A program made the translations under genes and the position numbers. Shown here piece by piece: positions 42,855-51,255 of a stretch of DNA of 64,000 nt. The DNA is taken from assembly GCA_964591085.1 (NCBI GenBank), contig CAZPXH010000008.1, positions 48,059 through 112,058 on the forward strand, in the 5' to 3' direction. The DNA is from CAZPXH01 sp964591085 (GTDB lineage: Bacteria > Spirochaetota > Spirochaetia > DSM-27196 > CAZPXH01). The stretch's first letter is position 1. The number at the start of each line of letters is the position of its first letter. Below the pieces are notes generated by a model that did no database searches, was not told the origin of the DNA, and was given only the letters and a program-made list of their open reading frames with translations.

Positions 42855-44069
42855 ATGTCCGGCAATCGCCGTCTCTGTCTCCTGCTGCTCAGTCTCCTGT
42901 GTACCAGTGTAGCACCTCTGCGCGGCCAGCAAGATGATTCTGCAGAGGTTCTGCTCCGCCTGGATCCGGGCCTCAGGTACGAGGTCACCCACCGGTCCAA
43001 CCTGCGGATCTCCCGGAATGGACGCTATCGGGGCCTGACCAGCACCGAGCTCACCGGAAACCTGCGCGGCACTCCGCAAGGGGACTCGGTCCGATATCGC
43101 GGCACCTACTGGGAGATTGAGCAAACCATCCGCGGCGGTGCCCCCTCCGGTCGGCAGGTGAGCCGGTCCATCCCCGCGGATTTCCTGGCAGACCGCCAGG
43201 GGCAGATGGTCGTGGATATCGATGACCCCTACCCCCTCTACCGGAACTTCCCCTATGCCCCCAGCGAGCCGGTAGGCCCCGGCGATGAGTGGGAGCAGTT
43301 CGGTACCTACACCATAGACGCGCGGCGGGACGGAAGCTATCTGATCCTCCCGATCCTGGTGCGCTACCGCTATGACGGCCGACAGCAGTACGGAGACGAG
43401 CTTGCCCACCGCATCATTGCAGACTACGCCATCCGCTATCCCAGCTCCGCCATCTACCGCAGCCCGGACAACCAGATCCAGGAGATGCGCGGAAGACACG
43501 AGTCCGAGATCCTTCTCAGCGAGGACGGGCGCAGGACACTGCGGATCAATACGAGCATTGTGGAGCAGATCCGGTTCACGGATGGCGAAGTCATTGACAG
43601 CGAGGGGTTCCGGCTCAGCTTCTTCCGGATCTCCGAGCCCCTTAATGCTCCGGTGATCCAGCGGGGAATCACCGAGGATCTGGACAACGCTGACATTGAA
43701 GGCGTGGAAGTCAGCAGGGTGGAGGAGGGTCTTCAGCTGCGGCTGAACGCGCTGCAGTTTGTGGCTGACCAGGCGGTGCTCCTGCCCGGAGAGCGGGGCC
43801 GGCTGGACGCGATTGCTCGCGCCCTTCAGTCCGTGCCGGATCGGCGCTTCCTGGTTGTCGGCCACACAGCGGCCACCGGCCGCGAGGACGATGAGCTGGA
43901 CCTCTCAATTCTGCGTGCGCGTACGATAGTGCAGGCGCTTGCGCAGCGCGGTATAGCCCCGGACCGCCTGTTCTACGAGGGAAGAGGCAGCACCCAGCCT
44001 ATTGCTGACAACAGCACCGCGGAGGGCCGCGCCGCCAACCGGCGGGTGGAGATCGTGATTATCGATTAG
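42855..44069 (+). CDS. OmpA-family outer-membrane protein
   Basis: Exported protein of 404 residues: an N-terminal signal peptide (LCLLLLSLLCTSVAPLRG), a ~270-residue beta-rich region of unknown type, and a C-terminal OmpA-like peptidoglycan-binding domain (VVGHTAATG, DLSILRARTIVQALAQRGI, and the closing GRAANRRVEI). The Arg and Asp residues that hold diaminopimelate peptides are present. It would anchor the outer membrane to the cell wall, supporting a diderm host. ATG 42855 is preferred over 42843. Confidence 0.87.
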   Translation: MSGNRRLCLLLLSLLCTSVAPLRGQQDDSAEVLLRLDPGLRYEVTHRSNLRISRNGRYRGLTSTELTGNLRGTPQGDSVRYRGTYWEIEQTIRGGAPSGRQVSRSIPADFLADRQGQMVVDIDDPYPLYRNFPYAPSEPVGPGDEWEQFGTYTIDARRDGSYLILPILVRYRYDGRQQYGDELAHRIIADYAIRYPSSAIYRSPDNQIQEMRGRHESEILLSEDGRRTLRINTSIVEQIRFTDGEVIDSEGFRLSFFRISEPLNAPVIQRGITEDLDNADIEGVEVSRVEEGLQLRLNALQFVADQAVLLPGERGRLDAIARALQSVPDRRFLVVGHTAATGREDDELDLSILRARTIVQALAQRGIAPDRLFYEGRGSTQPIADNSTAEGRAANRRVEIVIID

Positions 44070-44833
44070 CGGGCATTGCTGCGCTGGTAAATTCTGGCAA
44101 TGCCGTCCAGCGTCAACCAGGGCTCGTGGGCGCTGAAGACGTCCGTATGCGGCATGATGATGCCCGCGAGGCCGCCGGTTGCCACCGCAATCCCGCCACC
44201 GAGCTCTGCCAGGATGTCGTGGATCAGGCGCTCCACAAGCCCGATGTATCCGATGACAATCCCGGAGTTGATGGCACTCGGCGTATCGGTGCCGATGGCC
44301 GCAGGGGGCCTGCGGAGATCCACGCTGGGAAGCTGTGCGGTGTTGAGGAAGAGCGCACGTACCGCGCTCTGCAGGCCCGGAGCAATGCTTGCACCCTGGA
44401 TCTCCCCTGCCCCGCTTACCGCTACAAAGGACAGCGCGGTCCCAAAATCCACCACAACCACCGCGCCATTGGCCCGGCGGTAGCCGGCAACGGCGTTGGC
44501 CAGGAGGTCTGCGCCAAGTTCGTGCGGGTTGTCGGTGGCAAAGCTCAGCCCGTGATCCGCGTCACTGCTGACAAAAAAGGGCTCGGAACCGAAGAGAGCA
44601 GTGCAGGCTCCGCGGAACACCTCGTTGAGGCGCGGAACCACGGAGCTCACTGCAACGCCGGAGATATCGGAAGGCTGTGCGCCGTGATGGGAGAGAAGGC
44701 CTGCAAACTGCACAACGTATTCGTCGGCGGTACGCTCGGCGTCCGTGCTGATGCGGAAGTGGCAGCGCCAGCCCTCATCGGTCCGGACGCCGGCTGCTAT
44801 GTTGGTATTCCCAATGTCAATGCAGAGGATCAC
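44066..44833 (-). CDS. coaX: type III pantothenate kinase
   Basis: ASKHA-fold enzyme of 255 residues phosphorylating pantothenate in the first step of coenzyme A synthesis. The N-terminal phosphate-binding loop is CIDIGNTN, followed by the family motifs DRxAN-like GADLLANAVAGYR, DFGTALSF, and the GIVIGYIG region. Type III because it is the CoaX fold, not the P-loop type I. GTG 44833 is chosen since CIDIGNT normally sits at the very start. Its start overlaps the metallophosphoesterase gene by 17 nt, and its stop overlaps the OmpA-type gene end on the other strand. Confidence 0.93.
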   Translation of the reverse strand: MILCIDIGNTNIAAGVRTDEGWRCHFRISTDAERTADEYVVQFAGLLSHHGAQPSDISGVAVSSVVPRLNEVFRGACTALFGSEPFFVSSDADHGLSFATDNPHELGADLLANAVAGYRRANGAVVVVDFGTALSFVAVSGAGEIQGASIAPGLQSAVRALFLNTAQLPSVDLRRPPAAIGTDTPSAINSGIVIGYIGLVERLIHDILAELGGGIAVATGGLAGIIMPHTDVFSAHEPWLTLDGIARIYQRSNAR

Positions 44834-45926
44834 TCCGCGACGATAACAGACGGATGCGCGCAAAGATATAAGAGAGCGGGTCAGCCTTGATCCGCACGCG
44901 GTGGATGTCCGTTCCTGCCAGCTGCCGGGTCTTGTAGCTCTCATAGAGGAGGTACTTGCTGCCGCGCGCGGAATCAAACCAGTGCACCAGGGCAAGTTCC
45001 CCTTCCGAGATTTCCAGACAGGTCATCCCGCGCTTACCGAGCACAGTTCCGCTGTTGAACAGGCAGGGGACAACAAGGAGGTCGTTGTAGAGGCTGCGTC
45101 GGTCATGAAAGTCGGTGCCGGAACTCCGCAGCGCCTCCAGGTCCCGCGTAAGGCCCTCCAGCTGTTGTTCAATGCGAGGCTGCTTTTCCGGCTTTGCTTT
45201 GGGGTATTTGCGGCAAAGGCGCTCAATCTCAAAGCGCAGAGAGTCCATCTTGCTCATGGACTCAAACAGGGGACGGTGCGTGTGGCCGATTGCCGCAGCA
45301 ATCCGGGTCTGCAGGGCAAAGCGGTAGGCCCGCCGCTCAATCGCAAAGCGACGCGCGCTGTCGTGGGCAACGGAGTAATTCCGGATTCCCAGTGGCTTCA
45401 CAAATGCCCGGAGCCCAAGCTCCATCAGGCGGTTGTACTGGCTGTACTTTCGGGAAGCCTGATGGCCGTGAAATATGAAGAGCTCACCTTCCGGATGCTC
45501 CAGTCGAAGGCTCTCTATTGCGGGAACGCCGTCAAGCGCCTGACCCGCCAGGGCCATGTCATGGTTGCCAAAAATGCGAACCAGCCCCGGAACCCCGTTC
45601 TCCCGCTGCAGATCCGGCTGGTCCCGGAAGCGGGAAAAGACCGCGTAGGTGCTCTCCCACTGCTCCCGCACCCGCTCCAGCCGATTGCGCTGCAGTTCCT
45701 CCACGTCACCGTTGAGCACCAGAGAGAATCCCCGCGGCAGATAGTAGCGCTCCAGCACCGCCTCGAGGAGCTTTCCATTGGGAAGGTAGTCATCACTGCG
45801 ATTGCCCACGCCCATGTGAAGATCACTAAAGATCACTATCCGCGAGGCGTCGTGGATCTGCGCACGGGCAGACCGCTCGCGAAGCTCGGTGAGCAGCCGC
45901 TGGCTGAGCCTGTCGCCCGCGGTCAC
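44817..45926 (-). CDS. metallophosphoesterase
   Basis: Calcineurin-like phosphoesterase of ~369 residues. Metal-binding blocks are in order: IVIFSDLHMG (Asp-x-His), VLNGDVEEL (Gly-Asp), FGNHDMAL (Gly-Asn-His-Asp), FIFHGHQAS (Gly-His), and AAIGHTHRP (Gly-His-x-His). A ~100-residue insertion of helical, charged sequence sits near the C-terminus. Substrate not predictable (UDP-DAG hydrolase-like or nucleotide phosphodiesterase are options). GTG 45926 is a tentative start; the open frame extends to 46223 but that part shadows the divergent gene. Confidence 0.85.
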   Translation of the reverse strand: MTAGDRLSQRLLTELRERSARAQIHDASRIVIFSDLHMGVGNRSDDYLPNGKLLEAVLERYYLPRGFSLVLNGDVEELQRNRLERVREQWESTYAVFSRFRDQPDLQRENGVPGLVRIFGNHDMALAGQALDGVPAIESLRLEHPEGELFIFHGHQASRKYSQYNRLMELGLRAFVKPLGIRNYSVAHDSARRFAIERRAYRFALQTRIAAAIGHTHRPLFESMSKMDSLRFEIERLCRKYPKAKPEKQPRIEQQLEGLTRDLEALRSSGTDFHDRRSLYNDLLVVPCLFNSGTVLGKRGMTCLEISEGELALVHWFDSARGSKYLLYESYKTRQLAGTDIHRVRIKADPLSYIFARIRLLSSRSDPLH

Positions 45927-45966
45927 GCGAACAGCCTGTGCCCCTTTGGTTAGGATTCTGTTCGCG

Positions 45967-45995
45967 TTGACGCGCAGGGCGGCGGGCACTACTGT
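45967..45995 (+). promoter_or_regulatory. putative promoter of the unknown 590-residue protein gene
   Basis: TTGACG (45967-45972), exactly 17 nt, TACTGT (45990-45995), then 6 nt to ATG 46002. The -10 hexamer is identical to that of the permease-EIIA gene. Predicts a leaderless transcript. Confidence 0.45.
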
Positions 45996-46001
45996 CTGGC
46001 C

Positions 46002-47774
46002 ATGACCGGGCGCCCCGAGTTCGCCACCATGGACCCGGCTGACCGGGAAGCATTCCTCTCCCAGCTTGGAAGCTTCTCGCCAGACGAGCGCTCTGCCTTC
46101 CATCGGCTGGCAGATGCCTGGGAACCAAAGGTCAACTTCCGGCCCATCCTTACCCGCCTGGAATCCAAAATCCCGACCGCCCGGCAGGACCTGTTCAGCC
46201 TGATGGACAAACTCCGCAAGCACCGGATTGGTGTGGTCCGCTCCCGCGTGGAAGCCCGCCAGCGCGTGCCGGAGTACTTTGTGCTCAGCGATCCCGGCGG
46301 CCCGGCCTTCTACATCGCGCTTCTGGACGAACAGCTTGCTGCGCTCGGAGAGTCTATTGGAGCGTCTCTGCCCCTGTTATCACTGCTTGAAGAGGAGCAG
46401 CTCGCCCCACCGCGGTCGCTTGTAAGGGACATTGATGCGCCTGCGGGCCAACCCATCATCCGCATTGCGGTTCCCGGGAGTGACGTTGTGCTGGCGAGCG
46501 AGGAAGGCATGGGCAAGCTGCCGGCAATCCTGGTGGCAAAACTGCGCTACCACCTGCAGCAGGCAGACCTTGCCTCCGCAAGCGCGGAGCACACCGGCCA
46601 TCGCTTCTCCGAATTCAGGAAGGCGATCAGCTCCAAGGACGGCTCGGTGTGGTACCGGATCGCGCGCCTGATCACCGAGCAGCAGGATCCCATCACCGCT
46701 AGTGCAGGTGCTCACGCCAGCTTGGAGTTCTTCCAGGCTGCGACGGCGCTCCGCCAGATCCTGGATGTGAGGCGCAAGCAGGATGCCGTCAGACAGGAAG
46801 CGGAAGAGGAACGAAAGGTGGACCTTGCGGGTGTGGTGGAGGCAACAAAGAACGCAGAGGGCGGAGTGCTTGCCGGCGAGCAGTTTGAGGCCCTGTTTGA
46901 GCCTCTCAAGAACAAGTATGGCGACCGCTTTGCTGAGTTCCGGACCTGGTTCACCGAGAGGGTAATCAAGCCGGAGAAAGGACGGCCCGATCTCGTTTCC
47001 CTTGGCGGACACTACCTGCATGTCCTGCGAATAGCTGAGGTGTTTGAAAGTCACCTGAAGCTCGTGCGTCAGCAGATTCTGGACGACTATCTACACCTCA
47101 TGGGTCAGGAGCTGCGGCTTTCCGGGAAAATGGGGCAGCCGGCCTTCTACACCCGTGATGCCCTGGCGTCCGACATTCGCAATCGAGCGGAGGTTCTGGA
47201 CGCGTTGCTGATGGAGCTCCTCAAGAGGCCGCAGACGGTGGCGGATGGAATCCTGCGGAGAGCCGCTACGAAACGCGGAGACGGAAGCGTTCTGTCCAAG
47301 GAGGACATGGTCCGCGTGCTGTCACCGTGGTTCCAGGACGGCAGGATTGAGTTCCGGGACACCGTGGAGCTGTTCCGGGTTGACCTCTCGCAGCTGTTTG
47401 CCGTGGCCTTTGACCGTCAGCCGGTTATCAAGCAGATCCTGATGCGAATGCTTGGCCGCTACGATGCTTACGCGTCCCGCTTTGCTTCCATGCGCGCAAG
47501 CTCTCCGCGGGGTGCGGGTTCCGGAAGAGCGGGCAAGGCCGCGGCCACCCCCGTTACGGGAGCAGCTGAAGCGTCCGGGGCGGGCACTGGTGGAGCAGCA
47601 AACCGGGCTGGCACCGTGGGGCCCGGGGGCGCTGGTAGCGCCGGAACACGACAAGGAAATGCGCCGGGCACCAGATCCAGCATAGGAAGCAATCGGAGAC
47701 GTCCCCCCGAACCGCAAAAACCCGCCGATCCGGACTCTGCCTGGAACAGCTTCAAAGACGCCATCAAGAAGTAA
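46002..47774 (+). CDS. large protein of unknown function
   Basis: Soluble 590-residue protein with no signal peptide or membrane helix. The first ~480 residues are largely helical with charged segments (EEERKVDLAGVVEATKN, a likely coiled coil at about residues 250-275). The last ~110 residues are Gly/Ala/Ser/Pro rich and probably disordered. I do not recognise any catalytic motif or family; its closest relatives are probably other spirochaete hypotheticals (inference). It stands alone behind its own promoter, divergent from the metallophosphoesterase gene. Confidence 0.75.
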   Translation: MTGRPEFATMDPADREAFLSQLGSFSPDERSAFHRLADAWEPKVNFRPILTRLESKIPTARQDLFSLMDKLRKHRIGVVRSRVEARQRVPEYFVLSDPGGPAFYIALLDEQLAALGESIGASLPLLSLLEEEQLAPPRSLVRDIDAPAGQPIIRIAVPGSDVVLASEEGMGKLPAILVAKLRYHLQQADLASASAEHTGHRFSEFRKAISSKDGSVWYRIARLITEQQDPITASAGAHASLEFFQAATALRQILDVRRKQDAVRQEAEEERKVDLAGVVEATKNAEGGVLAGEQFEALFEPLKNKYGDRFAEFRTWFTERVIKPEKGRPDLVSLGGHYLHVLRIAEVFESHLKLVRQQILDDYLHLMGQELRLSGKMGQPAFYTRDALASDIRNRAEVLDALLMELLKRPQTVADGILRRAATKRGDGSVLSKEDMVRVLSPWFQDGRIEFRDTVELFRVDLSQLFAVAFDRQPVIKQILMRMLGRYDAYASRFASMRASSPRGAGSGRAGKAAATPVTGAAEASGAGTGGAANRAGTVGPGGAGSAGTRQGNAPGTRSSIGSNRRRPPEPQKPADPDSAWNSFKDAIKK

Positions 47775-47783
47775 CGCCCAGGC

Positions 47784-48272
47784 TCAGATGGCACCGCTAG
47801 GTTCTCCGCCTTGCAGACCCTCAATGCGCACGGCTTCTGTCATCCAGTAGCCCTCAAAATCGCCGGAAACCTGCCGCCGGAGGTAGAACACGTAAAAGAA
47901 TCGCTGATTCTCCTGGTCGTCAATGACCACGGGAACAGCGGCAGTGTTTTCCTCAAGCAGAACACTTTCGCGAACCTCCGTGCTTGCGGGCTGTAGCATT
48001 GGGCGGTAGGCAGGACTCTGCATCAGGCCGATGAAGCGCTCAAGCGGTCCGGTTACAGCACGGTTGTCCGGGGATGCAAACTGAAAGGCGTGGGCAATTC
48101 CCAGCCCACCACCGTTGTCCAGCCGAAACGCTTCCAGCTGAACCTCCACTACTTCCTGTGGTTCAAGTTCTGCGGAAGGCTGAATCTCCCGAACTTCGTC
48201 CAGGGGCGAGGTTGTCTGGCAGGCAGCCAAGACAAGAACAGCGCCGAATCCGGCAAGGCGTTGCACAGTCAT
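47784..48272 (-). CDS. DUF4864-like lipoprotein
   Basis: Protein of 162 residues with a lipoprotein signal (VLVLAAC, lipobox Cys within the first 20 residues). The mature part has the DUF4864 pattern: EVQLEAFRLDNGGG, then AHAFQFASPDNRAVTG, RFIGLMQSPAYRPML, and a VVIDDQENQRFFYVFYLRR strand segment. Members are periplasmic or membrane-anchored proteins of unknown function. ATG 48272 gives a normal signal peptide; the upstream frame lacks one. Divergent from the FAD-protein gene. Confidence 0.75.
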   Translation of the reverse strand: MTVQRLAGFGAVLVLAACQTTSPLDEVREIQPSAELEPQEVVEVQLEAFRLDNGGGLGIAHAFQFASPDNRAVTGPLERFIGLMQSPAYRPMLQPASTEVRESVLLEENTAAVPVVIDDQENQRFFYVFYLRRQVSGDFEGYWMTEAVRIEGLQGGEPSGAI

Positions 48273-48329
48273 TCTGCGAAAGTAGCCACACGCTTGCCCC
48301 CGGACAAGCCGGCGGGCCACCTTTAAGGG

Positions 48330-49499
48330 GTGCTGGACTGGATCATTGTAGGCGGGGGCCCCGTTGGCGTGCACATCTCCCTGCAGCTGTTGCGCCTGGG
48401 GTCAGTGAGTCCAGATCGCATGCGAATCCTGGATCCCCACCAGGAGCTCCTGGAGCGCTGGAACACGCTGACCACCCGGATCGGAATGTCTCACCTTCGC
48501 TCCGGGAGTTCCCACAGCCTCGGGGCTGACTTCCACGAGCTCAGGCGCTTTGCTGCTGCCCATCCCCGCTTTGGTCCCGGTGATCTCGTCGGCCGCTACC
48601 GCAGGCCGAGTCTGTCTCTGTTCAATGCGCATGCACAGCACCTGCTGGAATGGCATGAGCTTGAATCGCTGCACCTTCAGGCCGAGGTCACGGGGATACT
48701 CCGTAGGGATCGCGGCTACCTGGTGGAGAGCAGTAACGGTGACATCGAGAGTTTGAACGTGGTGCTTGCGCTGGGTACAGGGGATCGGTTGCGCCTGCTG
48801 CCGGGATGGCCGCGGGCCGCTGGGATTCAGCGCGTGCAGCACTCGTACCAGCCCGCCTTTGTTGAGCCGGATACGCAGGCAGATCTGCTGGTTGTAGGCG
48901 GGGGCATTTCTGCCCTGCAGTTTGCCTGTTCCCGGGCAGAACGGCGCAAGGACTCCGGTGCTTCAGGCCGGGTTACCCTGGTTCATCCGGCGCCCTTGAA
49001 GGTCGGCCAATTTGATGCGGAGGCCTGCTACATGGGACCGGCCTGCATGGACGGAGTACGGGCACTCCCGGCGTCCCAGCGCCACCCCCAGATAGACGCC
49101 GGCCGTCGTCCGGGCCAGGTACCGCCTGACCTGGCAGAAGCCTATCAGCAAGCCCTGGATCAGGGACTGCTGCAGCATATTCCCGGGCGCGTCGTTTCTC
49201 TCTCTGAGGAACCGGGGGTAATTCTGCAGGACGGTCGGGAGCTGCGGGCAGATTTCGTGGTAGCTGCAACCGGCTTCCGTGTGCCCGGGCCGGGACCCGA
49301 GCTGATTGGAGTGGTCAGCTCACGCCTGGGCTTGCCCTGCTCGGATAGAGGGTATCCGCTTTTATCCCCGGACCTGCAGTGGGGGCGCGGAATCTACGCT
49401 TGCGGGCCGGCAGCAGAGCTGGAACTCGGCCCGATGGCGGGAAACCTGCTTGGCGCAATGCACGCTGCGCGGAGAATCCTGGCAGGAGCCCAGCGCTGA
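48330..49499 (+). CDS. FAD/NAD(P)-binding oxidoreductase-like protein
   Basis: Two-dinucleotide-binding protein of 389 residues. The FAD-binding fold starts at the N-terminus (WIIVGGGPVGVHIS) and a second Rossmann motif follows (LLVVGGGISALQFA). VVAATGFRV near the end is the usual closing motif of flavin monooxygenase/oxidoreductase relatives. It resembles the L-lysine/ornithine N-hydroxylase and FMO-like group only loosely. Start GTG 48330. The substrate is unknown. Convergent with the cyclase gene. Confidence 0.75.
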   Translation: MLDWIIVGGGPVGVHISLQLLRLGSVSPDRMRILDPHQELLERWNTLTTRIGMSHLRSGSSHSLGADFHELRRFAAAHPRFGPGDLVGRYRRPSLSLFNAHAQHLLEWHELESLHLQAEVTGILRRDRGYLVESSNGDIESLNVVLALGTGDRLRLLPGWPRAAGIQRVQHSYQPAFVEPDTQADLLVVGGGISALQFACSRAERRKDSGASGRVTLVHPAPLKVGQFDAEACYMGPACMDGVRALPASQRHPQIDAGRRPGQVPPDLAEAYQQALDQGLLQHIPGRVVSLSEEPGVILQDGRELRADFVVAATGFRVPGPGPELIGVVSSRLGLPCSDRGYPLLSPDLQWGRGIYACGPAAELELGPMAGNLLGAMHAARRILAGAQR

Positions 49500-49518
49500 G
49501 CCGGGTCAACCCGCAGCA

Positions 49519-51189
49519 TTAGTCCTCCGGGGGTAGAACCTCCAGCACTTCAAGCTCCTCAAGCTCTTCCGGGTCCTCGGCTTGTGCGCCGCTGCCCATC
49601 TCAGCTATCGGTGCTCCCATCGCTTCCACGTCTTCCACAACCGCCACGGCTTCCGCGTCTTCCAGCTCTTCTGCTTCGTCCAGCTCTTCCAGCGGAATTG
49701 CATCCAGCTCTTCCAGTTCCCCGAGGTCTTCCAGGTCAGGGTCGGTGACCTCCCGGAGTTCGTCCCGCCTGGCCGGAGCCTCCCGCTGGGCCTCAATGAT
49801 GCTTGCACGAATGGACTCAAACACCAGGGGGTAGACCACGTTGAAGAAGTATCCGCGCTGCACCATCGTTTTCTTGTGCTCTTCAAAGCCCCGCTCAAAG
49901 TGCTTGCGAGCGGCTTCCAGACGCTCCTGATAGGTGATCATGTTGGTATCCATGCCTTCCTGATCGCTGAAGCCGCGAACCAGGTCCTGGTACTCGCCGA
50001 GGAGAGTGAAGATCTTTAAGAGGCTGAACTGCGCGGCAACCTTGTCTTCCACGTGCTCCTCCGAGTACTGCGTCCGGAAGGCCTGGAAGGTGTTTGGGTA
50101 GATGAGCTCCAGAAGGCGGTGTTTGCGCAGATTGACCGCAAGTTCGGAGAACACCTCCTCAATTGCGTCCGTCACCGGCTGGTTGCCGCGGTAGTACTTC
50201 ACCATATCTATAATGACATCAGCACTTTCTGCGTCCCGCTGGCCAAAATGGGTGCGGATGCGCTCCTGAACCCGCTCCGGAAGCCGGAAGTCTACCTGTA
50301 CGCTGTAGGTGTTGAACTCGCGGGAGCGCTTTCCCTTGACGATGACTTCCTTCTCCGCAAAGATCAGCGGCTCTGACGCATCCCGGTATCGTCCATTGAG
50401 CATGGTGGCCGATCGCTTGAAGACCCTCACGTAGTCCCGGACCACGCCGGTATCCTTCAGTTTCTGGTACAGGTCATGGGTGATCCGAAGACCGTCTACC
50501 GGTGCCGAAGTTTCCATTCGCTTGGCTTCTATGATTGGCACTCCGATCACGTCCCACTGCTTGCGCCCCGGGGGTCCGAAGTTGCCGACGTTCACCGTCC
50601 CGATGCTGGCTCCCACCCGGATCCTGAACTGAAGCTTGGTGTTCATCTTGGAGCCACCAAAGGTGGTCCGGAGCGTCCGAATGATTGCAAAAGCTTCCTG
50701 CATCGCGGACTGCTCGTCCGGGCCCGCGTCGTTTGCAAGGAACTTCTCATTGAAATCGTTGAACCACGCGGCAAAACGCTGGAGTTCCACACAGGTGTAG
50801 AACAACTCCTGCGCCACGTAGCGTTCCTGCTGCGGGATGCTCATATCCGCAATTCTGGGGTCCAGCATTCCACCGAAGTGGAACATCATGCTGTCCCCCT
50901 CAATCTTGTTGAGGTAGCCGCCGTGGTTCTTCAGCACCAGGTTGAACACGGTGTACAGGCCGTTGAGAACGGCCTGGTTTTCCCGCGGCGTCAGGAAGTC
51001 TGAGATGTAGCTGTACTGAACTATGTCCAGAAAGCCGACGCCCATAACGGACTCCGTTGTTTCCTCCGGAATCCGGCCAAAGCGATAGATTGCCTGCACC
51101 AGCTCCCGCGGGAGGTAGAAATCCTCGATCTGCTCGCGTAAATCGTCGGGGTCGCTGGACTTGCTGCTCACATCCGGATGGTCGGCCAC
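49519..51189 (-). CDS. class III adenylate/guanylate cyclase-domain protein with acidic tail
   Basis: Soluble protein of 556 residues. The class III nucleotide cyclase domain (about residues 45-260) is recognised by FLDIVQYSYISD, KIEGDSMMFHFG (the two metal-binding Asp), RVGASIGTVNVGNFGPPGR and DVIGVPIIEAKRM, the position usually occupied by nucleotide-stabilising residues. A helical region follows, then a very acidic Glu/Asp-rich tail of about 100 residues. It probably makes cAMP or cGMP, or has lost activity; the transition-state Asn/Arg pair is not fully conserved. Confidence 0.8.
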   Translation of the reverse strand: MADHPDVSSKSSDPDDLREQIEDFYLPRELVQAIYRFGRIPEETTESVMGVGFLDIVQYSYISDFLTPRENQAVLNGLYTVFNLVLKNHGGYLNKIEGDSMMFHFGGMLDPRIADMSIPQQERYVAQELFYTCVELQRFAAWFNDFNEKFLANDAGPDEQSAMQEAFAIIRTLRTTFGGSKMNTKLQFRIRVGASIGTVNVGNFGPPGRKQWDVIGVPIIEAKRMETSAPVDGLRITHDLYQKLKDTGVVRDYVRVFKRSATMLNGRYRDASEPLIFAEKEVIVKGKRSREFNTYSVQVDFRLPERVQERIRTHFGQRDAESADVIIDMVKYYRGNQPVTDAIEEVFSELAVNLRKHRLLELIYPNTFQAFRTQYSEEHVEDKVAAQFSLLKIFTLLGEYQDLVRGFSDQEGMDTNMITYQERLEAARKHFERGFEEHKKTMVQRGYFFNVVYPLVFESIRASIIEAQREAPARRDELREVTDPDLEDLGELEELDAIPLEELDEAEELEDAEAVAVVEDVEAMGAPIAEMGSGAQAEDPEELEELEVLEVLPPED

Positions 51190-51255
51190 GGCGGTCCCTT
51201 TCGGACAGATTGTAGCACGAGCACCGGCAAACCGGCACCCGTGCCGAGGCCGGAT

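Noticed and set aside
42702..43865. Minus-strand open frame of 387 codons
   Set aside because: It covers the OmpA-type gene and its promoter region in antisense and has no recognised domain.
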